In this document: in pieces, positions 56,001 to 64,000 of the stretch
Layout: the number at the start of each line of letters is the position of its first letter
How positions within the stretch are numbered: position 1 is the first letter of the stretch
Origin: Chlamydia felis Fe/C-56
GTDB lineage: Bacteria > Chlamydiota > Chlamydiia > Chlamydiales > Chlamydiaceae
Assembly (NCBI RefSeq): GCF_000009945.1
Contig: NC_007899.1
Span: 1,102,240-1,166,239 of the forward strand
Direction: 5' to 3'
DNA: 64,000 nucleotides
The notes under the pieces: generated by a model
Told to the model about the DNA's origin: nothing
Databases searched by the model: none
Seen by the model: the letters and a program-made list of their open reading frames with translations, nothing else
Position numbers and translations under genes: made by a program

Positions 56001-56144
56001 CAACAATTTGATATTAGCGACGATGTCGAAATAGGATTTGTTTTTATCCGGGGTATAGACTCTAGAGGAAATGGCTTCTTAAGCTTACCAAGTCAGAAAC
56101 TATTTAATCCCACAATAAACCAAAAATATCCGGCCTATCATTAG
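53007..56144 (+). CDS. recB: RecB subunit of exodeoxyribonuclease V
   Basis: A 1045-residue UvrD-type 3'-5' helicase with a C-terminal nuclease. Helicase motifs: Walker A ASAGTGKT at residues 21-28, AVTFTNAATNEL, FTIHGFCNHVL, DEFQDTDRKQW, IGDPKQSIYEWRNADL, TTIHASKGLEYDVVF and YVACTRAKKQL. The nuclease domain has GILIHKILEN and the catalytic DWK in YYIIDWKTS. It is somewhat shorter than E. coli RecB (about 1180). With RecC it repairs double-strand breaks; no recD lies here. Its last 41 nt overlap the convergent mreC gene. Confidence 0.94.
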   Translation: MKPFDIFNPQTSIHGKYFLEASAGTGKTFTIEQIILRALLEGSVTRTENILAVTFTNAATNELKLRIQDNLKRALSQLKSSLSDPSQPLPPYLPEPCDVKQLYMQIRNALATIDRMAIFTIHGFCNHVLQLHFPDMQITQKNAALTHSQSIFHHIRKYLSQDLWENVLFPEQFYLLAARYNTNSKHTSFLTDKLLSSYTLQTFEHLPPKSFTLSSLQTWHNSIRSKIRDIPKEEFLEQLQNYVRSFKKQPFSIAEDLQLFVRSLYAVETSTQLLSFSKIAETFHPKNRLARYQPCRAFGYIEETSWLHNTELFCNVDIIFNTLLHDLQSYLKKHYTWWLSPDESILALEELLLSSKAEEIIETLRKRFQLVLIDEFQDTDRKQWNIFSKLFANEEFSGSLFLIGDPKQSIYEWRNADLATYLKAKSTFPKTSQLHLINNYRSIPKLMEAVNFLFCKCSPFLEIPGYEPIEYHPLSPQSSESFENTQHSPIHFFSYNDVADQAAWISQTASYLQSTYAIPLGRMAILVSDSAQAFDLIAHCSIPVSFSKNKSIFHLTETYLLTLAWLEAILHPESYEKIQRVLLSSLFRHNLPEVIEKKEFYSTYFFSLRSYIFDHGLLATFYHFMTLQGEALLKTPQGDLTFQEMESLCAYLGTISSHPQHQLLYLQYFSETGRWEESLSFSSYSEDSEILKITTIHASKGLEYDVVFCSGLDKSKKNKSASEWIREMYVACTRAKKQLFIPIQNTSSSRRNTALTNYVKQEGVYKSTSDLAESLSKEHPLLFSLSNTNGVASSASPAYKITPPLVFDLSPSPSKQIFSFSSVKLLLDREGSLENDVAEPERSLELPRGRKTGILIHKILENMAPNFKIPPSKILTTVAHFVKNTHLEGYEETIAQKLFATFSSPLSFTTGTFALTDVVPDKIVCEESFLFSHKDQLWQGALDLFFEHKNRYYIIDWKTSFLGETASAYSQENLLNYIKEQNLDYQGAIYTHAAQRFLQQFDISDDVEIGFVFIRGIDSRGNGFLSLPSQKLFNPTINQKYPAYH

Positions 56145-57171
56145 GATTAAACTCCATAACAGGAAGAATCAAAACAGAAGATAGATTTGTTAAGTCCGAA
56201 GCCAAAGATTTTGCTTCTATTTTGTAAGAACAAGCTCCCTCTCTTGGAGGGCAAACTTTGGTAATCTCGGCAACATATAATCCTGGGGGGAAAACGCCAT
56301 CTAATCCGGTTGTGATTAAAATATCCCCGGTACGCAGGCTTTTACCATCCGAAAAACAAAATCCCTCCCCATGTAAAACTAGAGTTTCATCTTTCCATAA
56401 AGGCCCACCATTTCCTGATAAAGTACCGCGTAAAAGCAGAGAATTTTCTTCGTTACATTGTATAGACGAATAAATCTCTTCTAGTTGATCAACTTTTTCA
56501 TATTTATCTTTTTCAAGAATGTAGGTATCAGGGAGACGTTCTAAGTTCTTACTAAGGTCGTGAATCTGATCTTTGACTAATCGAGCTTGTATTCCTCCAC
56601 GCACAGCTATTACCGAAGGTTGCATACCTACATCAGTAATCAAACGTATCCGGGATTGTTGTTCTCCCACATAATCTACAAGACCTACAAGAACTTTTCC
56701 AGATAACACTGGAGAGTTTTTCTGTATTTTTTGTTCCTTTCCTACGTTTACCCAACAAGAACTTCCCCAATGCGAGGGATCGCGGTAAATTACGCGACTA
56801 GCTATTAATTTGCGAAAATAAGGAGATAAGATTTCTGAAAATACTGAGGGTGTGTAGTTAGCAGCCTCATAAGCCTGTAGACGCTCTTCTAATACGGCAA
56901 TACGATCTTTTAAAATGATGTTTTCGATATTTTGAATAGCATCATCTAGGGGAGATACCTCTGTATGTTTACAAAAAATACGCGTATACACAGCTATGAA
57001 ACGCTTTTGGATATTTTCATAAAAAGGTCTTGGCAAACTCCAACACAAAACAATAATTAATGAAATGACTAAATAGACATACAACCTGTGCTTTTTATGT
57101 CGACGATAAACAACAGGACCTGTTGTTTTTATCGCGGAACGGCGTCCCTCAGGCTTTTTCATTGTACTCAT
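56104..57171 (-). CDS. mreC: Rod shape-determining protein MreC
   Basis: Bitopic periplasmic scaffold of the MreB elongasome, which chlamydiae use for division; 355 residues. It has a basic N terminus (MSTMKKPEGRRSAIK), one transmembrane helix at about 29-46 (LYVYLVISLIIVLCWSLP), a coiled coil at about 80-105, and two beta domains. The family strings PVLSGKVLVGLVDYVGEQQSRIRLITD and LITTGLDGVFPPGLYVAEI are unmistakable. The 3' end overlaps recB tail-to-tail by 41 nt. Partner genes in the window are PBP2 and murJ. Confidence 0.9.
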   Translation of the reverse strand: MSTMKKPEGRRSAIKTTGPVVYRRHKKHRLYVYLVISLIIVLCWSLPRPFYENIQKRFIAVYTRIFCKHTEVSPLDDAIQNIENIILKDRIAVLEERLQAYEAANYTPSVFSEILSPYFRKLIASRVIYRDPSHWGSSCWVNVGKEQKIQKNSPVLSGKVLVGLVDYVGEQQSRIRLITDVGMQPSVIAVRGGIQARLVKDQIHDLSKNLERLPDTYILEKDKYEKVDQLEEIYSSIQCNEENSLLLRGTLSGNGGPLWKDETLVLHGEGFCFSDGKSLRTGDILITTGLDGVFPPGLYVAEITKVCPPREGACSYKIEAKSLASDLTNLSSVLILPVMEFNPNDRPDIFGLLWD

Positions 57172-57328
57172 TTTTCTTTGTGCTTTCGTTTTAACTCAAG
57201 ATTAAACACCACTCTATCTCAACACATTTAGAGAGCATAATTAGTCAGTGTTTTACTCTTAATTTCATGATACTAACAGGTAAAATAAAACATAATTAAA
57301 ACTTCAATGAGATAAGAATTAAAAACAC

Positions 57329-57348
57329 GCGCAGACGCCTATCTGCGC
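57329..57348 (-). terminator. Hairpin terminator downstream of the aminotransferase
   Basis: GCGCAGA/TCTGCGC around a 6-nt loop; on the minus strand it is followed by GTGTTTTTAA. It lies about 80 nt past the aminotransferase stop and upstream of mreC. Confidence 0.7.
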
Positions 57349-57387
57349 TTATAATGATCTTTTTTAATTGAAATAAAGAAGGTATTG

Positions 57388-57418
57388 GATAGGGAGAAAA
57401 ATGAAAACTTACCCTATC
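57388..57418 (-). repeat. Inverted repeat just after the aminotransferase gene
   Basis: GATAGGG (57388-57394) and CCCTATC (57412-57418) can form a 7-bp stem with an AT-rich 17-nt loop. It may act with the next hairpin (57329-57348) in termination or protect the mRNA 3' end; there is no T-run directly after it. Confidence 0.5.
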
Positions 57419-57429
57419 TAATTAAGAAA

Positions 57430-58623
57430 TTAGGATATTTGATATGCTTCAGAGAAACTCTGAACAACATAGTCTATGTTTTCATCCGTAATTCCATTTA
57501 AATTGAATCTAGCCCCACTGGTTGTGTAGATTCCCTTCTCTAATCGTAAAAAAAGCACTTGTTCTGAAGAAAATCCTGGGTATCCGAAAAACCCTTTCTG
57601 CGACAGAATAAAGTCAAAAGAGTGGCCAATATGATTTCTCATAGCTTGAACAAACCGAACTCGCGCTTTTCCTAAAGAACTACGAATAGAATCCAATTCC
57701 GATAACCACTCTTCCTTCAAGGAAGTATCCGATAAGATCGTAGAAACAATTTTTGCGCCGTGTCGAGGAGGCGAGGAATATTCACCACGAATTTTTTCTT
57801 CCAAGCAACTAGAAATTTTATCTAAATCATCCTTAACTTTGCTGTAGGCGGAAAAATAACCTACTCGCTCTCCGTAAAGAGAAAAGTTCTTACTGGCACA
57901 AGCGGCAACAAAAACTGCGTTCCCTGAATCTATAAAAATCTCTATAGGCTTTCTATCAGCCTCGACACCGTGGCCAAAACCCAAATACGCGGTATCAAAA
58001 AAAGGCAAAAGATGATGCTCTTTCATCAATTCCGCCAGACGCGTCCACATGTTCTCATCGAGATCCATTCCTGTGGGATTATGACAACAACATTGTAGAA
58101 GAACTAAAGAGTGTTTTGGAGCAGCTTTCAATACAGAAAGCATCTCATCAAAAACTAATGTCTTACTTTCTGAACTGTAGTAAGGATATTTCAGAATTTC
58201 CAAACCTTGTTGAGAAAATATTCTCACATGGTTTCCCCATGTCTGTTCTGGAATATATACTTTTCCAGAAGGATAAGCCATAGAGAAAATCTTAGCCCCC
58301 AAATGCAAGGCTCCGCTTCCTCCCAATGCTTGAACACCAACAACAAAACTTGAATTTACATTATGACCAAAAACAAGCTTTTCCATTTCTTGGTTAAAAG
58401 AAGATAGCCCACTAATGGGTAGATATCCCTTGTTCATCTCGTCTTCTAAAAATAGAAATTGTGCCTTACGGACACAAGAAAAACCACCGCAAGCCTTGTT
58501 AGGATCTACATAAGAACCGATAACAAGATTTACTTTTTCCTTTCGCTCATCTTCTAAAAATAGTTTTTGCAAACCCAAAATAGAATCTGGAGCAAACATA
58601 GGCAATTGATTAAAAAAACTCAT
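57430..58623 (-). CDS. tyrB: Aspartate/aromatic aminotransferase (PLP enzyme)
   Basis: Class I aminotransferase of the AspC/TyrB family, 397 residues, the usual length. It swaps the amino group between aspartate or aromatic amino acids and 2-oxoglutarate. The PLP-binding lysine is K245 in SKNFSLYGERVG; the cofactor-site motif HNPTGMDL and the substrate arginine region near GARFNLNGI are visible. The N-terminal YVDPN and GGSGALHLG fit. CT637 counterpart. In chlamydiae it has also been proposed to relate to diaminopimelate synthesis, but that role belongs to a different enzyme (DapL). ATG at 58623. Confidence 0.92.
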   Translation of the reverse strand: MSFFNQLPMFAPDSILGLQKLFLEDERKEKVNLVIGSYVDPNKACGGFSCVRKAQFLFLEDEMNKGYLPISGLSSFNQEMEKLVFGHNVNSSFVVGVQALGGSGALHLGAKIFSMAYPSGKVYIPEQTWGNHVRIFSQQGLEILKYPYYSSESKTLVFDEMLSVLKAAPKHSLVLLQCCCHNPTGMDLDENMWTRLAELMKEHHLLPFFDTAYLGFGHGVEADRKPIEIFIDSGNAVFVAACASKNFSLYGERVGYFSAYSKVKDDLDKISSCLEEKIRGEYSSPPRHGAKIVSTILSDTSLKEEWLSELDSIRSSLGKARVRFVQAMRNHIGHSFDFILSQKGFFGYPGFSSEQVLFLRLEKGIYTTSGARFNLNGITDENIDYVVQSFSEAYQIS

Positions 58624-58654
58624 CTAAAGAAAATCCTTCGTCGTATAACAAAGA

Positions 58655-58684
58655 TTGATTCTAAACCCTATCTCGTGATAGATT
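58655..58684 (+). promoter_or_regulatory. Possible promoter for tRNA-Ala
   Basis: TTGATT (58655-58660), 18-nt spacer, TAGATT (58679-58684), ending 10 nt before the tRNA. The -10 box is imperfect, so this is moderate evidence only. Confidence 0.4.
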
Positions 58685-58693
58685 TACCTACTT

Positions 58694-58766
58694 GGGGTAT
58701 TAGCTCAATTGGTAGAGCGCAACAATGGCATTGTTGAGGTCAGCGGTTCGATTCCGCTATACTCCA
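58694..58766 (+). tRNA. tRNA-Ala (anticodon GGC)
   Basis: Acceptor GGGGTAT/ATACTCC, D arm GCTC/GAGC, anticodon stem CAACA/TGTTG with loop ATGGCAT (anticodon GGC), T arm GCGGT/TCCGC region with loop TTCGATT. It lies alone between two minus-strand genes. Confidence 0.96.
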
Positions 58767-58771
58767 CTTCT

Positions 58772-60925
58772 TTAAGCATCCCAAATAGATTGTATTCGGC
58801 TAATCTTATATTTCTTTCCTTGAAACTGTAAGCTAGCTCCAACGCTCTTATCGAGCATTTCTTGAGCGAGTTTAGATTTTAAAGATAGAATATAGTTATC
58901 TGGATCGGCATCCCAAGGACCGAGGATGGAGTATGTTATAAGACTGCCTTTTTCATCTTCTAGTGAAACCTTACAACCCACACCAACCTTATCAGTAAAA
59001 ACAACATCCTTAGTCAATATTCTAGCTCGATTTACTTCTTCGGAAAGCACACGAATTTCCTCTTGTAAACGAGCTCGCTTCTCTAAAGCAAATTTATACT
59101 CTGAGTTTTCCCTAAGGTCTCCTAAGGCCCTTGCGTCCTCTATTTCTTTAGCATTCTCCACCATCTCTTTACCAACAAGAGATTGCAGCTTGTTTTTCAT
59201 TTTGGTAAAGCTTTCCGGAGTTGTCCAAAGAATGTCTTCCTCTACACTAACCGTATTTTTCTTCAAATCAGGATGAACGACTTCCGCAAGGCTTTGTAAA
59301 ACACTAAGATCGCTGGAGGAAAACTGACTGCATTTCGTGGAGAGCAATAAAATTTCTTTTAAATATGATAAAGAAGCTCCTTCTATCATATTTCGGATAG
59401 CTAAATAGCGCTGACTGACCAAGAAATTGTAAATCTTCTTTCCCAATTCCTTTTGTGGTGTCGAGGCAACATGATACATAAACACCATAGCAGCTTCTAA
59501 AAATAACCTTTCGACCTCTTTATCCTTTGGGTCAAAAATACCGTCATCATGAGATCCTAGTTTTAAGAAAAACCAAGTAAAAACTTCAGGATACATCATA
59601 GGCTGTTCAGCACATTCAAGAAGCTTTTTCTCAATTTTTTTACGATAAGAATCCTCTCCTTTAAACACCTTAAAAGTCTGTTCCCTAAGAGATGGAGACG
59701 TTGTAGAAAGAAAGATTTTCATAAAGACATTTTCCCAAACAGGAGAATGCTTCTTTATTAACATTAAGAAAGACTTCTGCAAGGCTACTATAGTAAAGCT
59801 ATTAACAATGGAGACGATGTCTTCTTCAGAAAGAGAGGATAAGAATTTGCTATCTAATCTACTGCTTTTCTCTCCTAAAAACTCAGAAAGCAACAAATCT
59901 CTTTGGATTTCCAAGGGCTGATTATCTTCAATAGGAAGAGTTTGCAAAGCTTTTAAGATAATTTCTTTATTTTCGGTTTTTTTTAACTCGCTATGCAGGT
60001 CTCGAATAAACTGATAAATCTCAACTATCTTTTCGGGAGTATTTTCGATTTGAGAAAGTCGCGTTTCTAATTGAGAAATTAAAGAATCTCCTCTGGAATT
60101 ATATCTATAAGGATCTTTTATGTTCTTTGGAGCTACTATGCTGGTGTTTTTCTTGATCTTGCTCTTAGTGGATTGCCACCAACGATTCCACTCTGCTTCG
60201 GGAATAACCAAATCTACAAGCTCATCTTTTATCTCTTTAGCAGTCTTGGGTCCTAAATCCTTAAGAAGGACTTCTATAACCTCTGATGGGTGCTCCTTAG
60301 CATACGCTTCAAACCCATCCGGATCACCAAATCTTCGAGATAAAAAATGATCCTTATCTAAAGGAATCAAACTCTTAAAAGCTGTTTCAAAGGAGATATC
60401 TTTAGCCATCATAACTCCTTCGAATTCTATGAGAACTTTCTGTTGAAGAAAGGACACGTTCATAACCTCCCCAACTCCCCATCCTCCGGGATGGAAAACA
60501 AAATTCCCCTCATGCAAATGCATTAAAAAATCAAAACGACTTAAACTATACTGAAACTCACGACCATCACGAAGACCGACAACTCTTAAAGCCTCATTAA
60601 AATTCTCTCGACCTTGATACTTCCTGTTTACATAGTCGATAGCAGCCTCATAAAACTGCTTAGCATTAGTATTTTGTATGTCTAAAACTAACTGAAGAAC
60701 CTGATCCTTTTCTTTTCCTTCAGGTATCCTTTCCCACAAAGGAAGAACTGTATCTGCTATTTTTCCAAACAAAGGAGCTAAGGATGAATGCTTTACTTTC
60801 TCCAAAATCTGGACAAGCTCTGCCCCTCGCACCACATCGTTAAAACAATACTCTTCCCACAAGTTAAAGAAACTTGAGGGCTGCTCTTCGTCTATTAAGA
60901 CTTGCAACTTTTCTAGATAATCCAC
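58772..60925 (-). CDS. greA: Transcript cleavage factor GreA, chlamydial long form
   Basis: A 717-residue protein whose last 155 residues are a complete GreA factor. The coiled-coil tip has the acidic pair in [11 protein letters not shown], followed by the FKBP-like domain [20 protein letters not shown] and [13 protein letters not shown]. GreA rescues backtracked RNA polymerase by stimulating RNA cleavage. Normal GreA is about 158 residues; here about 560 helical residues precede it. A small beta segment near residues 140-175 ([14 protein letters not shown] and VLIEFEG) recalls RNA-polymerase-interacting CarD/Tudor-like folds. The long form is known in chlamydiae (CT636), and long GreA proteins also occur in spirochaetes as I recall. 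The start is GTG at 60925 after GGGAG. Confidence 0.9.
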   Translation of the reverse strand: MDYLEKLQVLIDEEQPSSFFNLWEEYCFNDVVRGAELVQILEKVKHSSLAPLFGKIADTVLPLWERIPEGKEKDQVLQLVLDIQNTNAKQFYEAAIDYVNRKYQGRENFNEALRVVGLRDGREFQYSLSRFDFLMHLHEGNFVFHPGGWGVGEVMNVSFLQQKVLIEFEGVMMAKDISFETAFKSLIPLDKDHFLSRRFGDPDGFEAYAKEHPSEVIEVLLKDLGPKTAKEIKDELVDLVIPEAEWNRWWQSTKSKIKKNTSIVAPKNIKDPYRYNSRGDSLISQLETRLSQIENTPEKIVEIYQFIRDLHSELKKTENKEIILKALQTLPIEDNQPLEIQRDLLLSEFLGEKSSRLDSKFLSSLSEEDIVSIVNSFTIVALQKSFLMLIKKHSPVWENVFMKIFLSTTSPSLREQTFKVFKGEDSYRKKIEKKLLECAEQPMMYPEVFTWFFLKLGSHDDGIFDPKDKEVERLFLEAAMVFMYHVASTPQKELGKKIYNFLVSQRYLAIRNMIEGASLSYLKEILLLSTKCSQFSSSDLSVLQSLAEVVHPDLKKNTVSVEEDILWTTPESFTKMKNKLQSLVGKEMVENAKEIEDARALGDLRENSEYKFALEKRARLQEEIRVLSEEVNRARILTKDVVFTDKVGVGCKVSLEDEKGSLITYSILGPWDADPDNYILSLKSKLAQEMLDKSVGASLQFQGKKYKISRIQSIWDA

Positions 60926-60948
60926 GATGTCTCCCGTTTTTAACGGGA

Positions 60949-60977
60949 AATATACGCTTAACTATAAAAAAGAGCAA
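60949..60977 (-). promoter_or_regulatory. Putative greA promoter
   Basis: On the minus strand TTGCTC (60977-60972), 17-nt spacer, TATATT (60954-60949). The short palindrome CCCGTT/AACGGG (60933-60947) begins between the -10 box and the start codon. Confidence 0.65.
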
Positions 60978-61036
60978 TATCACAATACAAAATAATAATT
61001 TTTGTTTTATAATAAATCAAAATTCACGGTGTATTA

Positions 61037-61471
61037 ATGAATAGTAATTCTGCAAAAAAAATAATAGATTCTATAAAACAAATACTTACTCTTTATAATA
61101 TAGACTTCGATCCCTCTTTTGATTCTGCCTTATCTTCTGACACTGAAGTGGATTACGAATATTTGATGGAAAAAACCCAAGAAAAAATCCAGGAATTAGA
61201 CAGACGGTCTCAAGAAATCCTTCAACAAACAGGGATGACCAAAGAACAAATGGAAGTTTTTGCTAATAATCCTGATAACTTTTCTCCAGAGGAATGGTTA
61301 GCCCTAGAAAGCATTAGATCTTCATGCGATGAATATAAAAAAGAGACTGAAGCTCTAATTAATGAAGTTACTAAGGACTTAGGAGAAGAAACTCCCGCTC
61401 CCGTTTCTAGTAAAAAAACAAAAACAACTTCCACGAAAAAAAATAAGAAAAAAAACTGGATTCCCTTATAA
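61037..61471 (+). CDS. CT635-type protein, probable type III chaperone
   Basis: A 144-residue acidic, helical protein (MNSNSAKKIIDSIKQILTLY) with a coiled coil at about 45-70 (YLMEKTQEKIQELDRRSQEI) and a lysine/threonine-rich tail (SSKKTKTTSTKKNKKKNW). No signal peptide. Its counterpart CT635 is reported as the chaperone of the effector CT622, whose homologue lies at 40273-42225. Position between greA and nqrA matches C. trachomatis. Promoter not identified; the gene is divergent from greA across 111 nt. Confidence 0.78.
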   Translation: MNSNSAKKIIDSIKQILTLYNIDFDPSFDSALSSDTEVDYEYLMEKTQEKIQELDRRSQEILQQTGMTKEQMEVFANNPDNFSPEEWLALESIRSSCDEYKKETEALINEVTKDLGEETPAPVSSKKTKTTSTKKNKKKNWIPL

Positions 61472-61493
61472 AAACGCCTATAATCCCTGAAGT

Positions 61494-62909
61494 ATGAAAA
61501 TAGCGATTACTCGGGGTTTAGATTTATCTTTGCAAGGGTCTCCTAAGGAGTCTGGGTTTTTAAAAAGGGTAGACCCGTCTCTAGTTTCCGTGGACCTGCG
61601 CCCTTATTCTGCCTTAGCTTTAAAGTTAAAGGTGGAGCAGGGAGACGTTATTTCCTCAGGTTCTCCCGTTGCGGAATACAAAAACTTCCCTGGAGTTTTC
61701 ATCACATCTCCTGTTTCCGGAATTGTAAAGGAAATACGTAGAGGAGAAAAACGATCCCTCCTAGATGTTGTTATCAAAAAAACTCCAGGACAAAACCTAA
61801 CAGAGTATTCTTACGACTTAGCTAAGTTATCTCAACAAGAATTGTTGGATATCTTTAAGAAAGAAGGGCTTTTTGCCCTTTTTAAACAACGTCCTTTTGA
61901 CATCCCTGCTCTTCCAACGCAGACTCCTAGAGATGTCTTTATTAACTTAGCGGATAACCGTCCTTTCACCCCATCTACAGAAAAACATCTCGCCGTCTTT
62001 TCTTCCAGAGAAGAAGGTCTTTATGTTTTTAACGTTGGGGTTCGCGCTATAGCGAAACTCTTTGGCTTATGTCCCCATGTTGTTTCTACTGATAGAGTAG
62101 CTATTCCTGAAAAAGACTTAAAATCTATAGCTCATATACACAAAATCACTGGGCCCTATCCTTCAGGATCACCCTCGACACACATTCACTACATAGCTCC
62201 TATTACTTGTGAAAAAGATATAGTTTTTACTATCTCTTTCCATGAGGTTTTAACCATAGGCCATCTCTTCTTAAAAGGAAGAATTCTAAATGAACAAGTC
62301 GTTGCTCTAGCGGGATCAGGATTAAAACCTTCCCTAAGACGTTATGTTATCACCACTAAAGGAGCAGATTTCCAAAGTTTGCTTCCTTTGGAAGATATCT
62401 CTTCGGAAAACGTATCTTTGATTTCTGGAGATCCTTTAACTGGAAGACTTTGCGACAAAGAAAGCCTTCCTTGTCTGGGTATGAGAGATACAACAATCTC
62501 TGTCATTCCCAACCCAAAAACACGACAAGCCTTCAACTTTCTAAGATTAGGAATTAATAAACCCACCCGCACAAGAACCTATCTTTCTGGATTCTTAAAA
62601 AGAAAACATACCTATATGGATCCAGATACAAATCTCCACGGGGAAATACGACCCATCATAGATACAGAAATTTATGATAAGGTCATGCCAATGAAGATCC
62701 CTGTTGTTCCTCTAATTAAAGCTGTGATTACTAAGGATTTTGAGTTGGCTTGCAAGCTTGGATTTTTGGAAGTTTGTCCCGAAGATTTTGCTCTCCCCAC
62801 CTTCATAGATCCATCGAAAACAGAAATGTTAACAATTATCAAAGAATCTCTAAAACAATACGCTAAAGAAACTGGTATCTTGAATCCAGAACATGAAGAA
62901 ACAGAGTAA
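61494..62909 (+). CDS. nqrA: Na+-translocating NADH:quinone reductase subunit A
   Basis: Peripheral cytoplasmic subunit of the sodium-pumping NQR complex, 471 residues (E. coli-type bacteria: about 445). It begins MKIAITRGLDLSLQGSPKES, a biotinyl/lipoyl-like domain typical of NqrA, then VSGIVKEIRRGEKRSLLDVV and later FSSREEGLYVFNVG. NqrA helps bind quinone and builds the sodium gradient used by chlamydial transporters. The other nqr genes are not here, as in C. trachomatis (CT634). A TATAAT sequence at 61478-61483 lies 10 nt before the ATG; it might drive a nearly leaderless transcript but has no good -35 box. Confidence 0.93.
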   Translation: MKIAITRGLDLSLQGSPKESGFLKRVDPSLVSVDLRPYSALALKLKVEQGDVISSGSPVAEYKNFPGVFITSPVSGIVKEIRRGEKRSLLDVVIKKTPGQNLTEYSYDLAKLSQQELLDIFKKEGLFALFKQRPFDIPALPTQTPRDVFINLADNRPFTPSTEKHLAVFSSREEGLYVFNVGVRAIAKLFGLCPHVVSTDRVAIPEKDLKSIAHIHKITGPYPSGSPSTHIHYIAPITCEKDIVFTISFHEVLTIGHLFLKGRILNEQVVALAGSGLKPSLRRYVITTKGADFQSLLPLEDISSENVSLISGDPLTGRLCDKESLPCLGMRDTTISVIPNPKTRQAFNFLRLGINKPTRTRTYLSGFLKRKHTYMDPDTNLHGEIRPIIDTEIYDKVMPMKIPVVPLIKAVITKDFELACKLGFLEVCPEDFALPTFIDPSKTEMLTIIKESLKQYAKETGILNPEHEETE

Positions 62910-62910
62910 A

Positions 62911-62924
62911 GTTCTTCGAAGAAC
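62911..62924. terminator. Palindrome between convergent nqrA and hemB
   Basis: A perfect 14-nt palindrome, GTTCTTCGAAGAAC, fills the gap between the nqrA and hemB stop codons. It could fold as GTTCT/AGAAC around TCGA and act as a weak bidirectional terminator; no T-run is present. Confidence 0.45.
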
Positions 62925-63920
62925 CTATATTCTTGCCGAAGCTATCATCTCTAAAATTAACGGAGTTGCATAAGAAATAATCATATCAGCTCCTGCTCGT
63001 TTTATAGAGATTAAAGACTCCACAAACATAGCTTCCTTGTCTAACCATCCTAGTTTAGAAGCTGCTGAAATCATAGCGTATTCCCCGCTCACTTGGTATG
63101 CAGCTAAAGGCAAAGTTGTTCTACTTCTTACTCGATGTAAAACATCAAGATATAACCCTGCAGGTTTTATCATTAACATATCCGCACCTTCCTGCTCATC
63201 TAAAGAACATTCTAGTAGTGCTTCTAAAACATTTTTCGGGTTCATCTGGTAATTGCGTTTATCCCCAAATTGTAAATGAGATCCTAGAGCATCTCGAAAA
63301 GGATGATAAAGAGAAGAGGCATACTTAACACTATAAGAAAGAATTAAAGTCTTAGTCCACCCGGATTGATCTAACTTGGAGCGGATATGACCTACTCTTC
63401 CATCCATCATATCACTAGGAGCAACAATATCGGCTCCCATTTCTGCATGCAAAGTCGCTATATTTCCGAGTATGCGCACACTTTCATCATTTAATACTTC
63501 TCCCCGATCAACAATACCATCATGACCATGAGTTGTATAAGGATCTAAAGCAATATCACTAATCACACATAAGTCAGGAAAAAATTTTTTAATCTCGTAA
63601 ATACTCTTACACAGAACATTTTTAGGATTAGAGGAATATGAACCATAAGCATCTTTAAGATGACTGGGGATAATCGGGAAAAGAATCACTGCTCGTAATC
63701 CTAAAGAGCACAATCTTTCAATCTCTTTTAAAAGTAGATCTACACTCCACCTATATACGCCTGTAAGACTTTCTATTTCCTCGCGTATGTTTTTCCCATC
63801 TTTAACAAAGAAAGGACTGATAAAATCTTGAGGTAACAAAGATGTTTCAGCTACTAGGTCTCGGATTGCCGCGGTTCTTCTATTTCTACGAGGACGTCGA
63901 TGTAGTGCCAATGAACTCAT
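62925..63920 (-). CDS. hemB: Delta-aminolevulinic acid dehydratase (porphobilinogen synthase)
   Basis: Condenses two 5-aminolevulinate molecules to porphobilinogen, 331 residues. Active-site lysines are in SYSVKYASS and [13 protein letters not shown]. The metal region reads [14 protein letters not shown], aspartate-rich rather than the cysteine-rich zinc type of E. coli, so a magnesium-dependent enzyme like that of Pseudomonas is expected. [10 protein letters not shown] is the C-terminal signature. ATG at 63920 follows AAGGA. Convergent with nqrA. With hemA (25 kb) it supplies tetrapyrroles. Confidence 0.95.
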   Translation of the reverse strand: MSSLALHRRPRRNRRTAAIRDLVAETSLLPQDFISPFFVKDGKNIREEIESLTGVYRWSVDLLLKEIERLCSLGLRAVILFPIIPSHLKDAYGSYSSNPKNVLCKSIYEIKKFFPDLCVISDIALDPYTTHGHDGIVDRGEVLNDESVRILGNIATLHAEMGADIVAPSDMMDGRVGHIRSKLDQSGWTKTLILSYSVKYASSLYHPFRDALGSHLQFGDKRNYQMNPKNVLEALLECSLDEQEGADMLMIKPAGLYLDVLHRVRSRTTLPLAAYQVSGEYAMISAASKLGWLDKEAMFVESLISIKRAGADMIISYATPLILEMIASARI

Positions 63921-64000
63921 TATTTACATTCCTTCAACAATTTCCACAGTCTGAAAAAAAGATAGAGTATTTATATAAATATTACTTCTTCTTCTTTTAA

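Noticed and set aside
60933..60947. CCCGTT/AACGGG hairpin before the greA start as a ribosome-site sequestering leader
   Set aside because: The predicted transcription start falls inside the palindrome, so most of the 5' arm would not be in the mRNA. It could still be a DNA operator, but there is no evidence.

Overview
This window is chromosomal DNA of a Chlamydia (Chlamydophila-group) bacterium. The major outer membrane protein (ompA) fits the C. felis / C. caviae / C. psittaci branch, and C. felis is my best guess from its variable segments. Gene order is also chlamydial throughout: pbp2-ompA-rpsB-tsf-pyrH-frr-mcsA-mcsB, then a twelve-gene type III secretion (T3SS) cluster. CT numbers in the entries are C. 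trachomatis counterparts recalled from memory, not looked up. I see no insertion sequence, prophage, CRISPR array or rRNA, and no gene that looks disrupted.

Layout. 0-6 kb: a partial TPR gene, PBP2 (minus strand), then the divergent ompA with a long leader. 6-11.3 kb: tRNA-Gly, a translation/nucleotide operon (rpsB, tsf, pyrH, frr), tRNA-Glu, tRNA-Lys and mcsA-mcsB. 11.5-24.5 kb: tRNA-Thr and the minus-strand T3SS operon scc4-cdsD-cdsE-cdsF-cdsG-(CT668)-cdsN-cdsO-cdsP-cdsQ-pkn5-cdsC. 24.8-34.6 kb: hemA, the second topoisomerase pair (parE/parC-like), two small unknown genes, rluD, khpA, tRNA-Arg, kdsA, an LptC candidate, lptB and a 58-residue small gene. 34.7-43.6 kb: a secreted-protein island with two divergent DUF582 proteins, the CT622-type effector and the CT623-type outer membrane protein. 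43.7-64 kb: murJ, nfo, rpsD, trhO, an lplT-like transporter, recC, recB, mreC, aspartate aminotransferase, tRNA-Ala, a long-form greA, the CT635-type chaperone, nqrA and hemB.

How the genes work together. The T3SS operon encodes needle, needle chaperones, basal-body ring, secretin, ATPase with stalk, sorting-platform protein, a kinase and the chaperone/RNA-polymerase regulator Scc4. Likely substrates (DUF582 pair, CT622 type) and a likely cognate chaperone (CT635 type) lie elsewhere in the window. PBP2, MurJ and MreC belong to the MreB-dependent septal peptidoglycan machinery that chlamydiae use without FtsZ. KdsA, the LptC candidate and LptB make and export lipooligosaccharide. HemA and HemB are early tetrapyrrole steps.

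Points most worth checking: a McsB that has lost most residues of the arginine-kinase active site; an LplT-like transporter with what looks like a decayed acyltransferase tail; an FPPPP (EVH1-ligand-like) motif in one DUF582 protein; CT668 as a candidate inner-rod subunit; and a possible internal start in cdsQ.
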